Below are positions 10,374 through 23,182 of a DNA stretch of 64,000 bases, piece after piece (the first letter of the stretch is position 1; each line of letters opens with the position of its first letter). The translations under genes and the position numbers were made by a program. The stretch comes from Uranotaenia lowii (Eukaryota > Arthropoda > Insecta > Diptera > Culicidae): positions 423,212,305-423,276,304 of the forward strand of contig NC_073692.1 of the NCBI RefSeq assembly GCF_029784155.1. The letters run 5' to 3'. Below the pieces are notes generated by a model. The model did no database searches. It was given only the letters and a program-made list of their open reading frames with translations, and was not told where the DNA came from.

Positions 10374-13300
10374 AAAAATGACAAAAATGACAAAAATGAC
10401 AAAAATGACAAAAATGACAAAAATGACAAAAATGACAAAAATGACAAAAATGACAAAAATGACAAAAATGACAAAAATGACAAAAATGACAAAAATGACA
10501 AAAATGACAAAAATGACAAAAATGACAAAAATGACAAAAATGACAAAAATGACAAAAATGACAAAAATGACAAAAATGACAAAAATGACAAAAATGACAA
10601 AAATGACAAAAATGACAAAAATGACAAAAATGACAAAAATGACAAAAATGACAAAAATGACAAAAATGACAAAAATGACAAAAATGACAAAAATGACAAA
10701 AATGACAAAAATGACAAAAATGACAAAAATGACAAAAATGACAAAAATGACAAAAATGACAAAAATGACAAAAATGACAAAAATGACAAAAATGACAACA
10801 ATGACAACAATGACAAAAATGACAAAAATGACAAAAATGACAAAAATGACAAAAATGACAAAAATGACAAAAATGACAAAAATGACAAAAATGACAAAAA
10901 TGACAAAAATGACAAAAATGACAAAAATGACAAAAATGACAAAAATGACAAAAATGACAAAAATGACAAAAATGACAAAAATGACAAAAATGACAAAAAT
11001 GACAAAAATGACAAAAATGACAAAAATGACAAAAATGACAAAAATGACAAAAATGACAAAAATGACAAAAATGACAAAAATGACAAAAATGACAAAAATG
11101 ACAAAAATGACAAAAATGACAAAAATGACAAAAATGACAAAAATGACAAAATGACAAAAATGACAAAAATGACAAAAATGACAAAAATGACAAAAATGAC
11201 AAAAATGACAAAAATGACAAAAATGACAAAAATGACAAAAATGACAAAAATGACAAAAATGACAAAAATGACAAAAATGACAAAAATGACAAAAATGACA
11301 AAAATGACAAAAATGACAAAAATGACAAAAATGACAAAAATGACAAAAATGACAAAAATGACAAAAATGACAAAAATGACAAAAATGACAAAAATGACAA
11401 AAATGACAAAAATGACAAAAATGACAAAAATGACAAAAATGACAAAAATGACAAAAATGACAAAAATGACAAAAATGACAAAAATGACAAAAATGACAAA
11501 AATGACAAAAATGACAAAAATGACAAAAATGACAAAAATGACAAAAATGACAAAAATGACAAAAATGACAAAAATGACAAAAATGACAAAAATGACAAAA
11601 ATGACAAAAATGACAAAAATGACAAAAATGACAAAAATGACAAAAATGACAAAAATGACAAAAATGACAAAAATGACAAAAATGACAAAAATGACAAAAA
11701 TGACAAAAATGACAAAAATGACAAAAATGACAAAAATGACAAAAATGACAAAAATGACAAAAATGACAAAAATGACAAAAATGACAAAAATGACAAAAAT
11801 GACAAAAATGACAAAAATGACAAAAATGACAAAAATGACAAAAATGACAAAAATGACAAAAATGACAAAAATGACAAAAATGACAAAAATGACAAAAATG
11901 ACAAAAATGACAAAAATGACAAAAATGACAAAAATGACAAAAATGACAAAAATGACAAAAATGACAAAAATGACAAAAATGACAAAAATGACAAAAATGA
12001 CAAAAATGACAAAAATGACAAAAATGACAAAAATGACAAAAATGACAAAAATGACAAAAATGACAAAAATGACAAAAATGACAAAAATGACAAAAATGAC
12101 AAAAATGACAAAAATGACAAAAATGACAAAAATGACAAAAATGACAAAAATGACAAAAATGACAAAAATGACAAAAATGACAAAAATGACAAAAATGACA
12201 AAAATGACAAAAATGACAAAAATGACAAAAATGACAAAAATGACAAAAATGACAAAAATGACAAAAATGACAAAAATGACAAAAATGACAAAAATGACAA
12301 AAATGACAAAAATGACAAAAATGACAAAAATGACAAAAATGACAAAAATGACAAAAATGACAAAAATGACAAAAATGACAAAAATGACAAAAATGACAAA
12401 AATGACAAAAATGACAAAAATGACAAAAATGACAAAAATGACAAAAATGACAAAAATGACAAAAATGACAAAAATGACAAAAATGACAAAAATGACAAAA
12501 ATGACAAAAATGACAAAAATGACAAAAATGACAAAAATGACAAAAATGACAAAAATGACAAAAATGACAAAAATGACAAAAATGACAAAAATGACAAAAA
12601 TGACAAAAATGACAAAAATGACAAAAATGACAAAAATGACAAAAATGACAAAAATGACAAAAATGACAAAAATGACAAAAATGACAAAAATGACAAAAAT
12701 GACAAAAATGACAAAAATGACAAAAATGACAAAAATGACAAAAATGACAAAAATGACAAAAATGACAAAAATGACAAAAATGACAAAAATGACAAAAATG
12801 ACAAAAATGACAAAAATGACAAAAATGACAAAAATGACAAAAATGACAAAAATGACAAAAATGACAAAAATGACAAAAATGACAAAAATGACAAAAATGA
12901 CAAAAATGACAAAAATGACAAAAATGACAAAAATGACAAAAATGACAAAAATGACAAAAATGACAAAAATGACAAAAATGACAAAAATGACAAAAATGAC
13001 AAAAATGACAAAAATGACAAAAATGACAAAAATGACAAAAATGACAAAAATGACAAAAATGACAAAAATGACAAAAATGACAAAAATGACAAAAATGACA
13101 AAAATGACAAAAATGACAAAAATGACAAAAATGACAAAAATGACAAAAATGACAAAAATGACAAAAATGACAAAAATGACAAAAATGACAAAAATGACAA
13201 AAATGACAAAAATGACAAAAATGACAAAAATGACAAAAATGACAAAAATGACAAAAATGACAAAAATGACAAAAATGACAAAAATGACAAAAATGACAAA

Positions 13301-16300
13301 AATGACAAAAATGACAAAAATGACAAAAATGACAAAAATGACAAAAATGACAAAAATGACAAAAATGACAAAAATGACAAAAATGACAAAAATGACAAAA
13401 ATGACAAAAATGACAAAAATGACAAAAATGACAAAAATGACAAAAATGACAAAAATGACAAAAATGACAAAAATGACAAAAATGACAAAAATGACAAAAA
13501 TGACAAAAATGACAAAAATGACAAAAATGACAAAAATGACAAAAATGACAAAAATGACAAAAATGACAAAAATGACAAAAATGACAAAAATGACAAAAAT
13601 GACAAAAATGACAAAAATGACAAAAATGACAAAAATGACAAAAATGACAAAAATGACAAAAATGACAAAAATGACAAAAATGACAAAAATGACAAAAATG
13701 ACAAAAATGACAAAAATGACAAAAATGACAAAAATGACAAAAATGACAAAAATGACAAAAATGACAAAAATGACAAAAATGACAAAAATGACAAAAATGA
13801 CAAAAATGACAAAAATGACAAAAATGACAAAAATGACAAAAATGACAAAAATGACAAAAATGACAAAAATGACAAAAATGACAAAAATGACAAAAATGAC
13901 AAAAATGACAAAAATGACAAAAATGACAAAAATGACAAAAATGACAAAAATGACAAAAATGACAAAAATGACAAAAATGACAAAAATGACAAAAATGACA
14001 AAAATGACAAAATGACAAAAATGACAAAAATGACAAAAATGACAAAAATGACAAAAATGACAAAAATGACAAAAATGACAAAAATGACAAAAATGACAAA
14101 AATGACAAAAATGACAAAAATGACAAAAATGACAAAAATGACAAAAATGACAAAAATGACAAAAATGACAAAAATGACAAAAATGACAAAAATGACAAAA
14201 ATGACAAAAATGACAAAAATGACAAAAATGACAAAAATGACAAAAATGACAAAAATGACAAAAATGACAAAAATGACAAAAATGACAAAAATGACAAAAA
14301 TGACAAAAATGACAAAAATGACAAAAATGACAAAAATGACAAAAATGACAAAAATGACAAAAATGACAAAAATGACAAAAATGACAAAAATGACAAAAAT
14401 GACAAAAATGACAAAAATGACAAAAATGACAAAAATGACAAAAATGACAAAAATGACAAAAATGACAAAAATGACAAAAATGACAAAAATGACAAAAATG
14501 ACAAAAATGACAAAAATGACAAAAATGACAAAAATGACAAAAATGACAAAAATGACAAAAATGACAAAAATGACAAAAATGACAAAAATGACAAAAATGA
14601 CAAAAATGACAAAAATGACAAAAATGACAAAAATGACAAAAATGACAAAAATGACAAAAATGACAAAAATGACAAAAATGACAAAAATGACAAAAATGAC
14701 AAAAATGACAAAAATGACAAAAATGACAAAAATGACAAAAATGACAAAAATGACAAAAATGACAAAAATGACAAAAATGACAAAAATGACAAAAATGACA
14801 AAAATGACAAAAATGACAAAAATGACAAAAATGACAAAAATGACAAAAATGACAAAAATGACAAAAATGACAAAAATGACAAAAATGACAAAAATGACAA
14901 AAATGACAAAAATGACAAAAATGACAAAAATGACAAAAATGACAAAAATGACAAAAATGACAAAAATGACAAAAATGACAAAAATGACAAAAATGACAAA
15001 AATGACAAAAATGACAAAAATGACAAAAATGACAAAAATGACAAAAATGACAAAAATGACAAAAATGACAAAAATGACAAAAATGACAAAAATGACAAAA
15101 ATGACAAAAATGACAAAAATGACAAAAATGACAAAAATGACAAAAATGACAAAAATGACAAAAATGACAAAAATGACAAAAATGACAAAAATGACAAAAA
15201 TGACAAAAATGACAAAAATGACAAAAATGACAAAAATGACAAAAATGACAAAAATGACAAAAATGACAAAAATGACAAAAATGACAAAAATGACAAAAAT
15301 GACAAAAATGACAAAAATGACAAAAATGACAAAAATGACAAAAATGACAAAAATGACAAAAATGACAAAAATGACAAAAATGACAAAAATGACAAAAATG
15401 ACAAAAATGACAAAAATGACAAAAATGACAAAAATGACAAAAATGACAAAAATGACAAAAATGACAAAAATGACAAAAATGACAAAAATGACAAAAATGA
15501 CAAAAATGACAAAAATGACAAAAATGACAAAAATGACAAAAATGACAAAAATGACAAAAATGACAAAAATGACAAAAATGACAAAAATGACAAAAATGAC
15601 AAAAATGACAAAAATGACAAAAATGACAAAAATGACAAAAATGACAAAAATGACAAAAATGACAAAAATGACAAAAATGACAAAAATGACAAAAATGACA
15701 AAAATGACAAAAATGACAAAAATGACAAAAATGACAAAAATGACAAAAATGACAAAAATGACAAAAATGACAAAAATGACAAAAATGACAAAAATGACAA
15801 AAATGACAAAAATGACAAAAATGACAAAAATGACAAAAATGACAAAAATGACAAAAATGACAAAAATGACAAAAATGACAAAAATGACAAAAATGACAAA
15901 AATGACAAAAATGACAAAAATGACAAAAATGACAAAAATGACAAAAATGACAAAAATGACAAAAATGACAAAAATGACAAAAATGACAAAAATGACAAAA
16001 ATGACAAAAATGACAAAAATGACAAAAATGACAAAAATGACAAAAATGACAAAAATGACAAAAATGACAAAAATGACAAAAATGACAAAAATGACAAAAA
16101 TGACAAAAATGACAAAAATGACAAAAATGACAAAAATGACAAAAATGACAAAAATGACAAAAATGACAAAAATGACAAAAATGACAAAAATGACAAAAAT
16201 GACAAAAATGACAAAAATGACAAAAATGACAAAAATGACAAAAATGACAAAAATGACAAAAATGACAAAAATGACAAAAATGACAAAAATGACAAAAATG

Positions 16301-18252
16301 ACAAAAATGACAAAAATGACAAAAATGACAAAAATGACAAAAATGACAAAAAATGACAAAAATGACAAAAATGACAAAAATGACAAAAATGACAAAAATG
16401 ACAAAAATGACAAAAATGACAAAAATGACAAAAATGACAAAAATGACAAAAATGACAAAAATGACAAAAATGACAAAAATGACAAAAATGACAAAAATGA
16501 CAAAAATGACAAAAATGACAAAAATGACAAAAATGACAAAAATGACAAAAATGACAAAAATGACAAAAATGACAAAAATGACAAAAATGACAAAAATGAC
16601 AAAAATGACAAAAATGACAAAAATGACAAAAATGACAAAAATGACAAAAATGACAAAAATGACAAAAATGACAAAAATGACAAAAATGACAAAAATGACA
16701 AAAATGACAAAAATGACAAAAATGACAAAATGACAAAAATGACAAAAATGACAAAAATGACAAAAATGACAAAAATGACAAAAATGACAAAAATGACAAA
16801 AATGACAAAAATGACAAAAATGACAAAAATGACAAAAATGACAAAAATGACAAAAATGACAAAAATGACAAAAATGACAAAAATGACAAAAATGACAAAA
16901 ATGACAAAAATGACAAAAATGACAAAAATGACAAAAATGACAAAAATGACAAAAATGACAAAAATGACAAAAATGACAAAAATGACAAAAATGACAAAAA
17001 TGACAAAAATGACAAAAATGACAAAAATGACAAAAATGACAAAATGACAAAATGACAAAAATGACAAAAATGACAAAAATGACAAAAATGACAAAAATGA
17101 CAAAAATGACAAAAATGACAAAAATGACAAAAATGACAAAAATGACAAAAATGACAAAAATGACAAAAATGACAAAAATGACAAAAATGACAAAAATGAC
17201 AAAAATGACAAAAATGACAAAAATGACAAAAATGACAAAAATGACAAAAATGACAAAAATGACAAAAATGACAAAAATGACAAAAATGACAAAAATGACA
17301 AAAATGACAAAAATGACAAAAATGACAAAAATGACAAAAATGACAAAAATGACAAAAATGACAAAAATGACAAAAATGACAAAAATGACAAAAATGACAA
17401 AAATGACAAAAATGACAAAAATGACAAAAATGACAAAAATGACAAAAATGACAAAAATGACAAAAATGACAAAAATGACAAAAATGACAAAAATGACAAA
17501 AATGACAAAAATGACAAAAATGACAAAAATGACAAAAATGACAAAAATGACAAAAATGACAAAAATGACAAAAATGACAAAAATGACAAAAATGACAAAA
17601 ATGACAAAAATGACAAAAATGACAAAAATGACAAAAATGACAAAAATGACAAAAATGACAAAAATGACAAAAATGACAAAAATGACAAAAATGACAAAAA
17701 TGACAAAAATGACAAAAATGACAAAAATGACAAAAATGACAAAAATGACAAAAATGACAAAAATGACAAAAATGACAAAAATGACAAAAATGACAAAAAT
17801 GACAAAAATGACAAAAATGACAAAAATGACAAAAATGACAAAAATGACAAAAATGACAAAAATGACAAAAATGACAAAAATGACAAAAATGACAAAAATG
17901 ACAAAAATGACAAAAATGACAAAAATGACAAAAATGACAAAAATGACAAAAATGACAAAAATGACAAAAATGACAAAAATGACAAAAATGACAAAAATGA
18001 CAAAAATGACAAAAATGACAAAAATGACAAAAATGACAAAAATGACAAAAATGACAAAAATGACAAAAATGACAAAAATGACAAAAATGACAAAAATGAC
18101 AAAAATGACAAAAATGACAAAAATGACAAAAATGACAAAAATGACAAAAATGACAAAAATGACAAAAATGACAAAAATGACAAAAATGACAAAAATGACA
18201 AAAATGACAAAAATGACAAAAATGACAAAAATGACAAAGATGACAAAAATGA
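10374..18252. repeat. 9-bp satellite array 1, (TGACAAAAA)n, about 875 copies
   Basis: About 7.9 kb of one 9-mer. By eye only a handful of changes interrupt it: two TGACAACAA units near 10797-10808, 8-bp units near 11146, 14007, 16725 and two at 17038-17053, one 10-bp unit near 16345, and altered units at the right end (TGACAAAGA, TGACCAAAT). The unit length is a multiple of three, so five of six frames stay open for thousands of codons. These frames (Met-Thr-Lys, Asn-Asp-Lys, and on the other strand Phe-Val-Ile, Leu-Ser-Phe, Cys-His-Phe repeats) follow from the repeat and are not genes. Confidence 0.98.
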
Positions 18253-18945
18253 CCAAATTTCAAAAATTACAAAAATTACAAAAATTACAAAAATTACAAA
18301 AATTACAAAAATTACAAAAATTACAAAAATTACAAAAATTACAAAAATTACAAAAATTACAAAAATGACAAAAACTACAAAAATTACAAAAATTACAAAA
18401 ATTACAAAAATTACAAAAATTACAAATATTACAAAAATTACAAAAATTACAAAAATTACAAAAATTACAAAAATTACAAAAATTACAAAAATTACAAAAA
18501 TTACAAAAATTACAAAAATTACAAAAATTACAAAAACTACAAAAATTACAAAAATTACAAAAATTACAAAAATTACAAAAATTACAAAAATTACAAAAAT
18601 TACAAAAATTACAAAAATTACAAAAATTACAAAAATGACAAAAATTACAAAAATTACAAAAATTACAAAAATTACAATAATTACAAAAATTACAAAAATT
18701 ACAAAAATTACAAAAATGACAAAAATGACAAAAATGACAAAAATGACAAAAATGACAAAAATTACAAAAATTACAAAAATTACAAAAATGACAAAAATTA
18801 CAAAAATTACAAAAATTACAAAAATTACAAAAATTACAAAAATTACAAAAATTACAAAAATTACAAAAATGACAAAAATTACAAAAATTACAAAAATAAC
18901 AAAAATTACAAAAATTACAAAAATGACAATAATGACAATAATAAT
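18253..18945. repeat. Variant 9-bp array (TTACAAAAA)n forming the right edge of array 1
   Basis: About 77 units, mostly TTACAAAAA, a single G-to-T change from the main unit, with scattered TGACAAAAA units (a block of five or six near 18715-18760). Further variants include ACTAC, AATAT and AATAAC. It joins array 1 directly through TGACCAAATTTCAAAAA and decays into unique sequence at about 18946. Confidence 0.95.
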
Positions 18946-18954
18946 ACCATAAAA

Positions 18955-20400
18955 TTGACATATAAAAAAAAAACTTTTTTAGCTTTTAAATTGCTCCTTT
19001 ACACAATATGTCTGTTGTGTAAATGATGTATGGTCGAAAAATGTCGTAACAAGTAAAAATGGATTGAGAGTTGATCACCTGCCTTTTTTCAATTGATTTC
19101 GACCACATAAAATTCCATCACTTTTCAAATGCAGTAAAAAACCAGTTTGCTTGTAAATTCACAAAAAGATTGCTGAAAGTGTTTAGTTTACATCTTTTCT
19201 TTTTTTTTTCTGTATATTGAAAGTTGGAAAAAATATAGTTGCAATTAAATATTTAAAAATTATTATGTTCTCTTTTGAATTTCCAATAATGCCATTTGTT
19301 TTGTTTTCTCCAAAGATATATTTTAGAATTCTCAGTACACGCACATTTTTTTCTCTACCGTATATTATGTGCTTGCGAAATTTAGTGGCGAACGAACATT
19401 TTTCAACTTCACCTCCCACTTGCCCTTTCTCAAGATTCTTGTTGTCCCCGTCTAAGATCTACCTTCTTTCGAGAACAACTCTATTGTGGCAATTCTCTCA
19501 AGCGTCATGATTTTCAGATCATATCTCGGTTGCGGTTGAGGGAAATTATTTATCCTTCGTTTTTCACTTTAGTACGATTCCTTTGACTCAAGTGCTACGT
19601 CTTGTACAATTCAAATGGAATTCAACTCGCACACACTCACACGAGAGAGGGAAAAAAACACAGAACATATGAAAGAAAACTGAATTTCTTTGCTTTGCGC
19701 TACGACACGACTCGTTGTTCTGTTCTGGAACTGAAAGAAAATCCTTTATTCTGAGCCGTTGGTTTCTAGTGGAAAATCCTTTATTCTGAGCCGTTGGTTT
19801 CTAGTGGAACATTTTAATGGGATTTTGTGATTTCGTAGAGGCGGAGGTTTTTTTTTTCTGGGTCCATGGGAAAAACCATTCCTCATGTATGGGAGCCTAG
19901 GACGAGTGTGTTTTTTCTTTACGCCCCAACCTTCCTTACATAGCTCAAAATGATTTGTTCAAAAACAGCACATTTGTTTTGACGTGTAGTAATTCTTGCG
20001 TGGAATTTTATTTCGGTTGACATGTATGAAATGTCGAGCCGTTCTGCGTTAAACGATTTGGAAACAAAGTCAAAGGCTTTTGTGGGTTGTTGAAAGTTCC
20101 CGGATTTCTGAGGTTGGATTTGGGTAGTTGTTTTCGGATTGGACCAGACGTTGAGATTTGTTGACAGCCTTGGATATGTTGACAAGTTTAATTTGCAAAA
20201 ATAACTCCCTTTGATAGAGCTTAGGTGATAGGTCTGGATATCGAACAAATTTTAAGTAATTACAATGTCATCAAAAGAGATGTCAATCAACTTCCTTCCT
20301 TATCATTATTAAATATAGCACTGTCAATATTTGTAAATTTTGCAAAAGTATATATTCAACCTCTCCACAAAATTATAAATCAAAAAATAACGAACACCTA
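18955..20400. other. Non-coding region with one 35-bp tandem duplication
   Basis: AT-rich sequence right of satellite array 1. The only structure I can support is the perfect tandem duplication at 19737-19806. A minus-strand open frame at 19919-20248 has no recognisable motifs. Confidence 0.5.
19737..19806. repeat. Perfect 35-bp tandem duplication
   Basis: The 35-bp segment beginning GAAAATCCTTTATTCTGAGC occurs twice head to tail (19737-19771 and 19772-19806) without a mismatch, so the duplication is recent or the assembly repeated it. Confidence 0.95.
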
Positions 20401-20550
20401 TCAAGGATCTCAGTGAAACTTCATATTTCTTTGAAGGGATCTTATTGCTAAAACCACCAGCCCAGAGAAAGAATACCGTGATTCGATCTCATGACCTCTG
20501 GCTTAGAAGACTTGAATGCTATTCTCTAGGCCTCGGTCGGCGGCAAATTT
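20400..20550 (-). mobile_element. tRNA-derived SINE (head region)
   Basis: On the minus strand, 20545-20474 reads like a tRNA head: GCCTAGAGAATAGC stands as box A, and GATCGAATC follows 43 nt later as box B, the normal spacing for a polymerase III internal promoter. The sequence CTTCTAAGCCAGAGGTCATG lies between them. The body continues leftward to an undefined end. It lacks the base pairing expected of a working tRNA, so I call it a SINE. Its target-site duplication was not found. Confidence 0.65.
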
Positions 20551-20559
20551 GTTGAAAAT

Positions 20560-21910
20560 TTCAGTGAATAGATTTTTTTTCAGATTCCTTCAAAACCGAA
20601 ATCCACACTTCTAACGAACTCTAAGTAAATACCACTAGCCATCGTTTTGGTCCTTCGGTTCGAGGACATGTTCGTTTCAAAATCGTGTTACCTGAAAGCA
20701 TTTCCTTTTTCTTGCTCCTGGAAGTAAGTATTACCTACTAGAAAAACGTTTCTCCACCCAACTGCAGCCCAGCAATTTCTTGCTGACATATTGTACCCAC
20801 ACGTGTTCGAATGTTTTCAAGCAGCAGTGGGGCACTCTTTTAAATCAAAAAGCGTAAAAAATGTGACAAAAATCATGCTGCTGCTGCTGCTCCGTTCCTT
20901 TTAGTTGCGTTACTCTGCTCTAGCTCAATATTTTCCAACAGCTCAAAAGCATATTGCTGCCTTCCCCCACCCTCAGTTTTCCTCTAAACCTAGGACGTTC
21001 TGATTCGGCAAAGTGATATCGCATTTACCTATTTGATCTTGAATAAACTGTTTGAAAGCAAAAGGCTGATGGAAGATGGTTGAGTTTGAGTCGTTGCCTG
21101 CAAGTGCGCTGAAAAATGTGAAAGTATGTGCGAGAAATTTGATTCTCATACCTCGTTTGCTCCAGAAGGCCCCCGTCGAGATCGTCCGTCAGATGGATTC
21201 ACAGATGGGGGTGGAGGTGTTTGTCTTCTCTTGTCTGTTTTTAGTGTGGGAGGTGTTGGAAACAATTCCATAAATGCTAAGTTCAGTTACGGAGCTGGCT
21301 TTGAACTGCATTTAACCCTTTGATAGAAGGTAGTTATAAATATACGAATAATAAATTTAATCGAGCCGCGTACCTTACTTTTATTTATAAATCTAAAAAA
21401 ATCGCATGTAAGTTCACACCAAGCAGAGAAACTTTTTAGTCCTAAGGAATTTTAAAAATCGAGAATGTTTAAAATATGACACATTCTATTTGATAGTGAT
21501 TCAGCATTCGTGAAATCATAAAACGACTTTTCATACGTAAAATAGTTTTTTTCAATTACCTAGTACCTACTCCGTTTGGAAAAAAAATTCGCGAAAAAAC
21601 TTTTTACAGCACACTGCAATCTGGACTACATTTTTTATCCTGTAGTGTTAGATACTGGCCAGAAGATGGTTGTTGCTTAGGATTAATTTTTTTATCGCAA
21701 ATCTTCTCCAACCCAATTCAAAAAGATAAAAATGTGCGAGAATTATGAGTTCTATTTAACCATCTAAAAGCTGTATTTTTTTCGCTGAAAAATTCTCAAA
21801 ATTTCTGTTTTATCTTTAAAACAACTTTTGTTCTACGAAAAAAAAAAATTATCGTCGGAGTGAAGTTTTCAACAGTTTTTTTAAATTGCATAACCACAGG
21901 GGCTGAATAA
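20560..21910. other. Non-coding region, no recognised feature
   Basis: About 1.35 kb. It contains a short CTG run near 20880 and small overlapping open frames near 21076-21323 without motifs. Nothing else is recognised. Confidence 0.5.
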
Positions 21911-21913
21911 CTA

Positions 21914-22650
21914 CACGCAAAATAATTTTCACTTAAAAAGTAAGTGACATCTGTAGTGAATTTGATGGGTGATGGGTCAAGTGAATTCACTTAAGTGACT
22001 GATCAAGTGAATTACACTATGACGTTCGAGTGAAATTTATCTGAATTTCTAAGAAAGTTTCAAGATAATTATCTCTCGCGTTTTTAAATAAAAGAACATT
22101 TATAGAACACCACTTCGATTTCAAGTACTAACATTACGCTTTCGCCATAAATTTATTGATTGGAAAATTCCATCGTAATCCCAAGGCAGATCGGTTACTG
22201 CGGATAGTGCAACTTCTAAATCTTCCCTGCGGCAAACCAGAAAATCTGTCCAGTCCAACCCACAAGCTGAAACATGATATAACCTTGAAATAACTTTTTC
22301 TTGCATCACGTTTAACACAAACTAACGCCAAAATCGCCTAGTAAAGAATTGGGAAAATCCAAATCCAGCATAAGCTTTAAACGCTGCTCTTTAGAATTTG
22401 TCATTTTGAAATCTGAAAATAAACACAATTACAACCCGACATTCACTTGAAATTCAAGTGATGGGGAAGTGAATATTTTTTCTCACTTCAAATTCAAGTG
22501 ACGACTAAAGTGAATGTGGATGAATGCACTTGAAAATCAAGTGACTGCCAAGTGAAATGTATGTGTCGCACTTGAATGGAAGAAATTCTCTGGATCCTTG
22601 TTTTTAAGGGAAAAATCATGTGTATTTTAAGAGTGAATTTGGGTTCAGTG
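21914..22650. mobile_element. TA-flanked non-autonomous DNA transposon, copy B
   Basis: This 737-bp copy has the same ends as copy A at 103-860: it starts CACGCAAAATAATTTTCAC after TA at 21912-21913 and ends GGGTTCAGTG before TA at 22651-22652. The palindromic TTCACTTGAA motifs and the minus-strand coding remnant (22121-22400) are preserved. Differences from copy A include scattered substitutions and small insertions or deletions, one of which shifts the remnant frame near 22285. Confidence 0.88.
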
Positions 22651-22840
22651 TAGATTTTTGTACTTTTTCACTTGTAATTTTTACACATTTCATCATTTTT
22701 TTTTTTTAAGTTTTAATACATATTAAGACAATCTTATAGCTAAATTTGAATATATTTATTTTGTCAAAATTGTTCTTCTATTTATCAATTGTTACCAAAA
22801 TTTAACTCCATTCATATTTGCCGATTTGTTGTCGATTTTT

Positions 22841-23182
22841 CCCCAAACCCTCCTTTAGACGGGGTTTATATTTCAACTCTTCTACCTAACCAAGTAAATT
22901 TTTTCTATCGAAAATCAATTCTGAACAGTTGTAACTTTTAGAAAAAAAAAACTGTCAATAATTTCTCATGAAGCAAAAAAAATGTTGAAAATAAAAATTG
23001 GTGTATTCCCAGTTTTTTCATGTTTTAAGCTTTTTTAAGCTGTTGCTTTTGACAACTGCTCATCAAATAGTTGACATTAATGTGGATTGTTAGATAAACG
23101 TGGTTGAAAACATAGTGAACAAAAAGTCAGTTAAAAAAATGTTAGATTGAAGTGAACCCCCCCGTCTAAAGGCAGGGTTGGG
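22841..23182. mobile_element. MITE with about 25-bp terminal inverted repeats
   Basis: The left end CCCCAAACCCTCCTTTAGAC is mirrored on the right as GTCTAAAGGCAGGGTTGGG. The arms are about 25 bp, with one length difference in a C run, and enclose about 290 bp of AT-rich DNA with no coding frame. A target-site duplication could not be identified, so the exact ends are uncertain. Confidence 0.75.

Noticed and set aside
10214..18368. Very long reading frames (up to about 2,680 codons) on both strands
   Set aside because: They are produced by a stop-free 9-bp repeat; no unique protein sequence is present except short random tails.
10374..18945. CRISPR-like or telomeric repeat array
   Set aside because: There are no spacers between repeats, the unit is 9 bp, it is not a known telomere unit, and the context is eukaryotic transposon-rich DNA.
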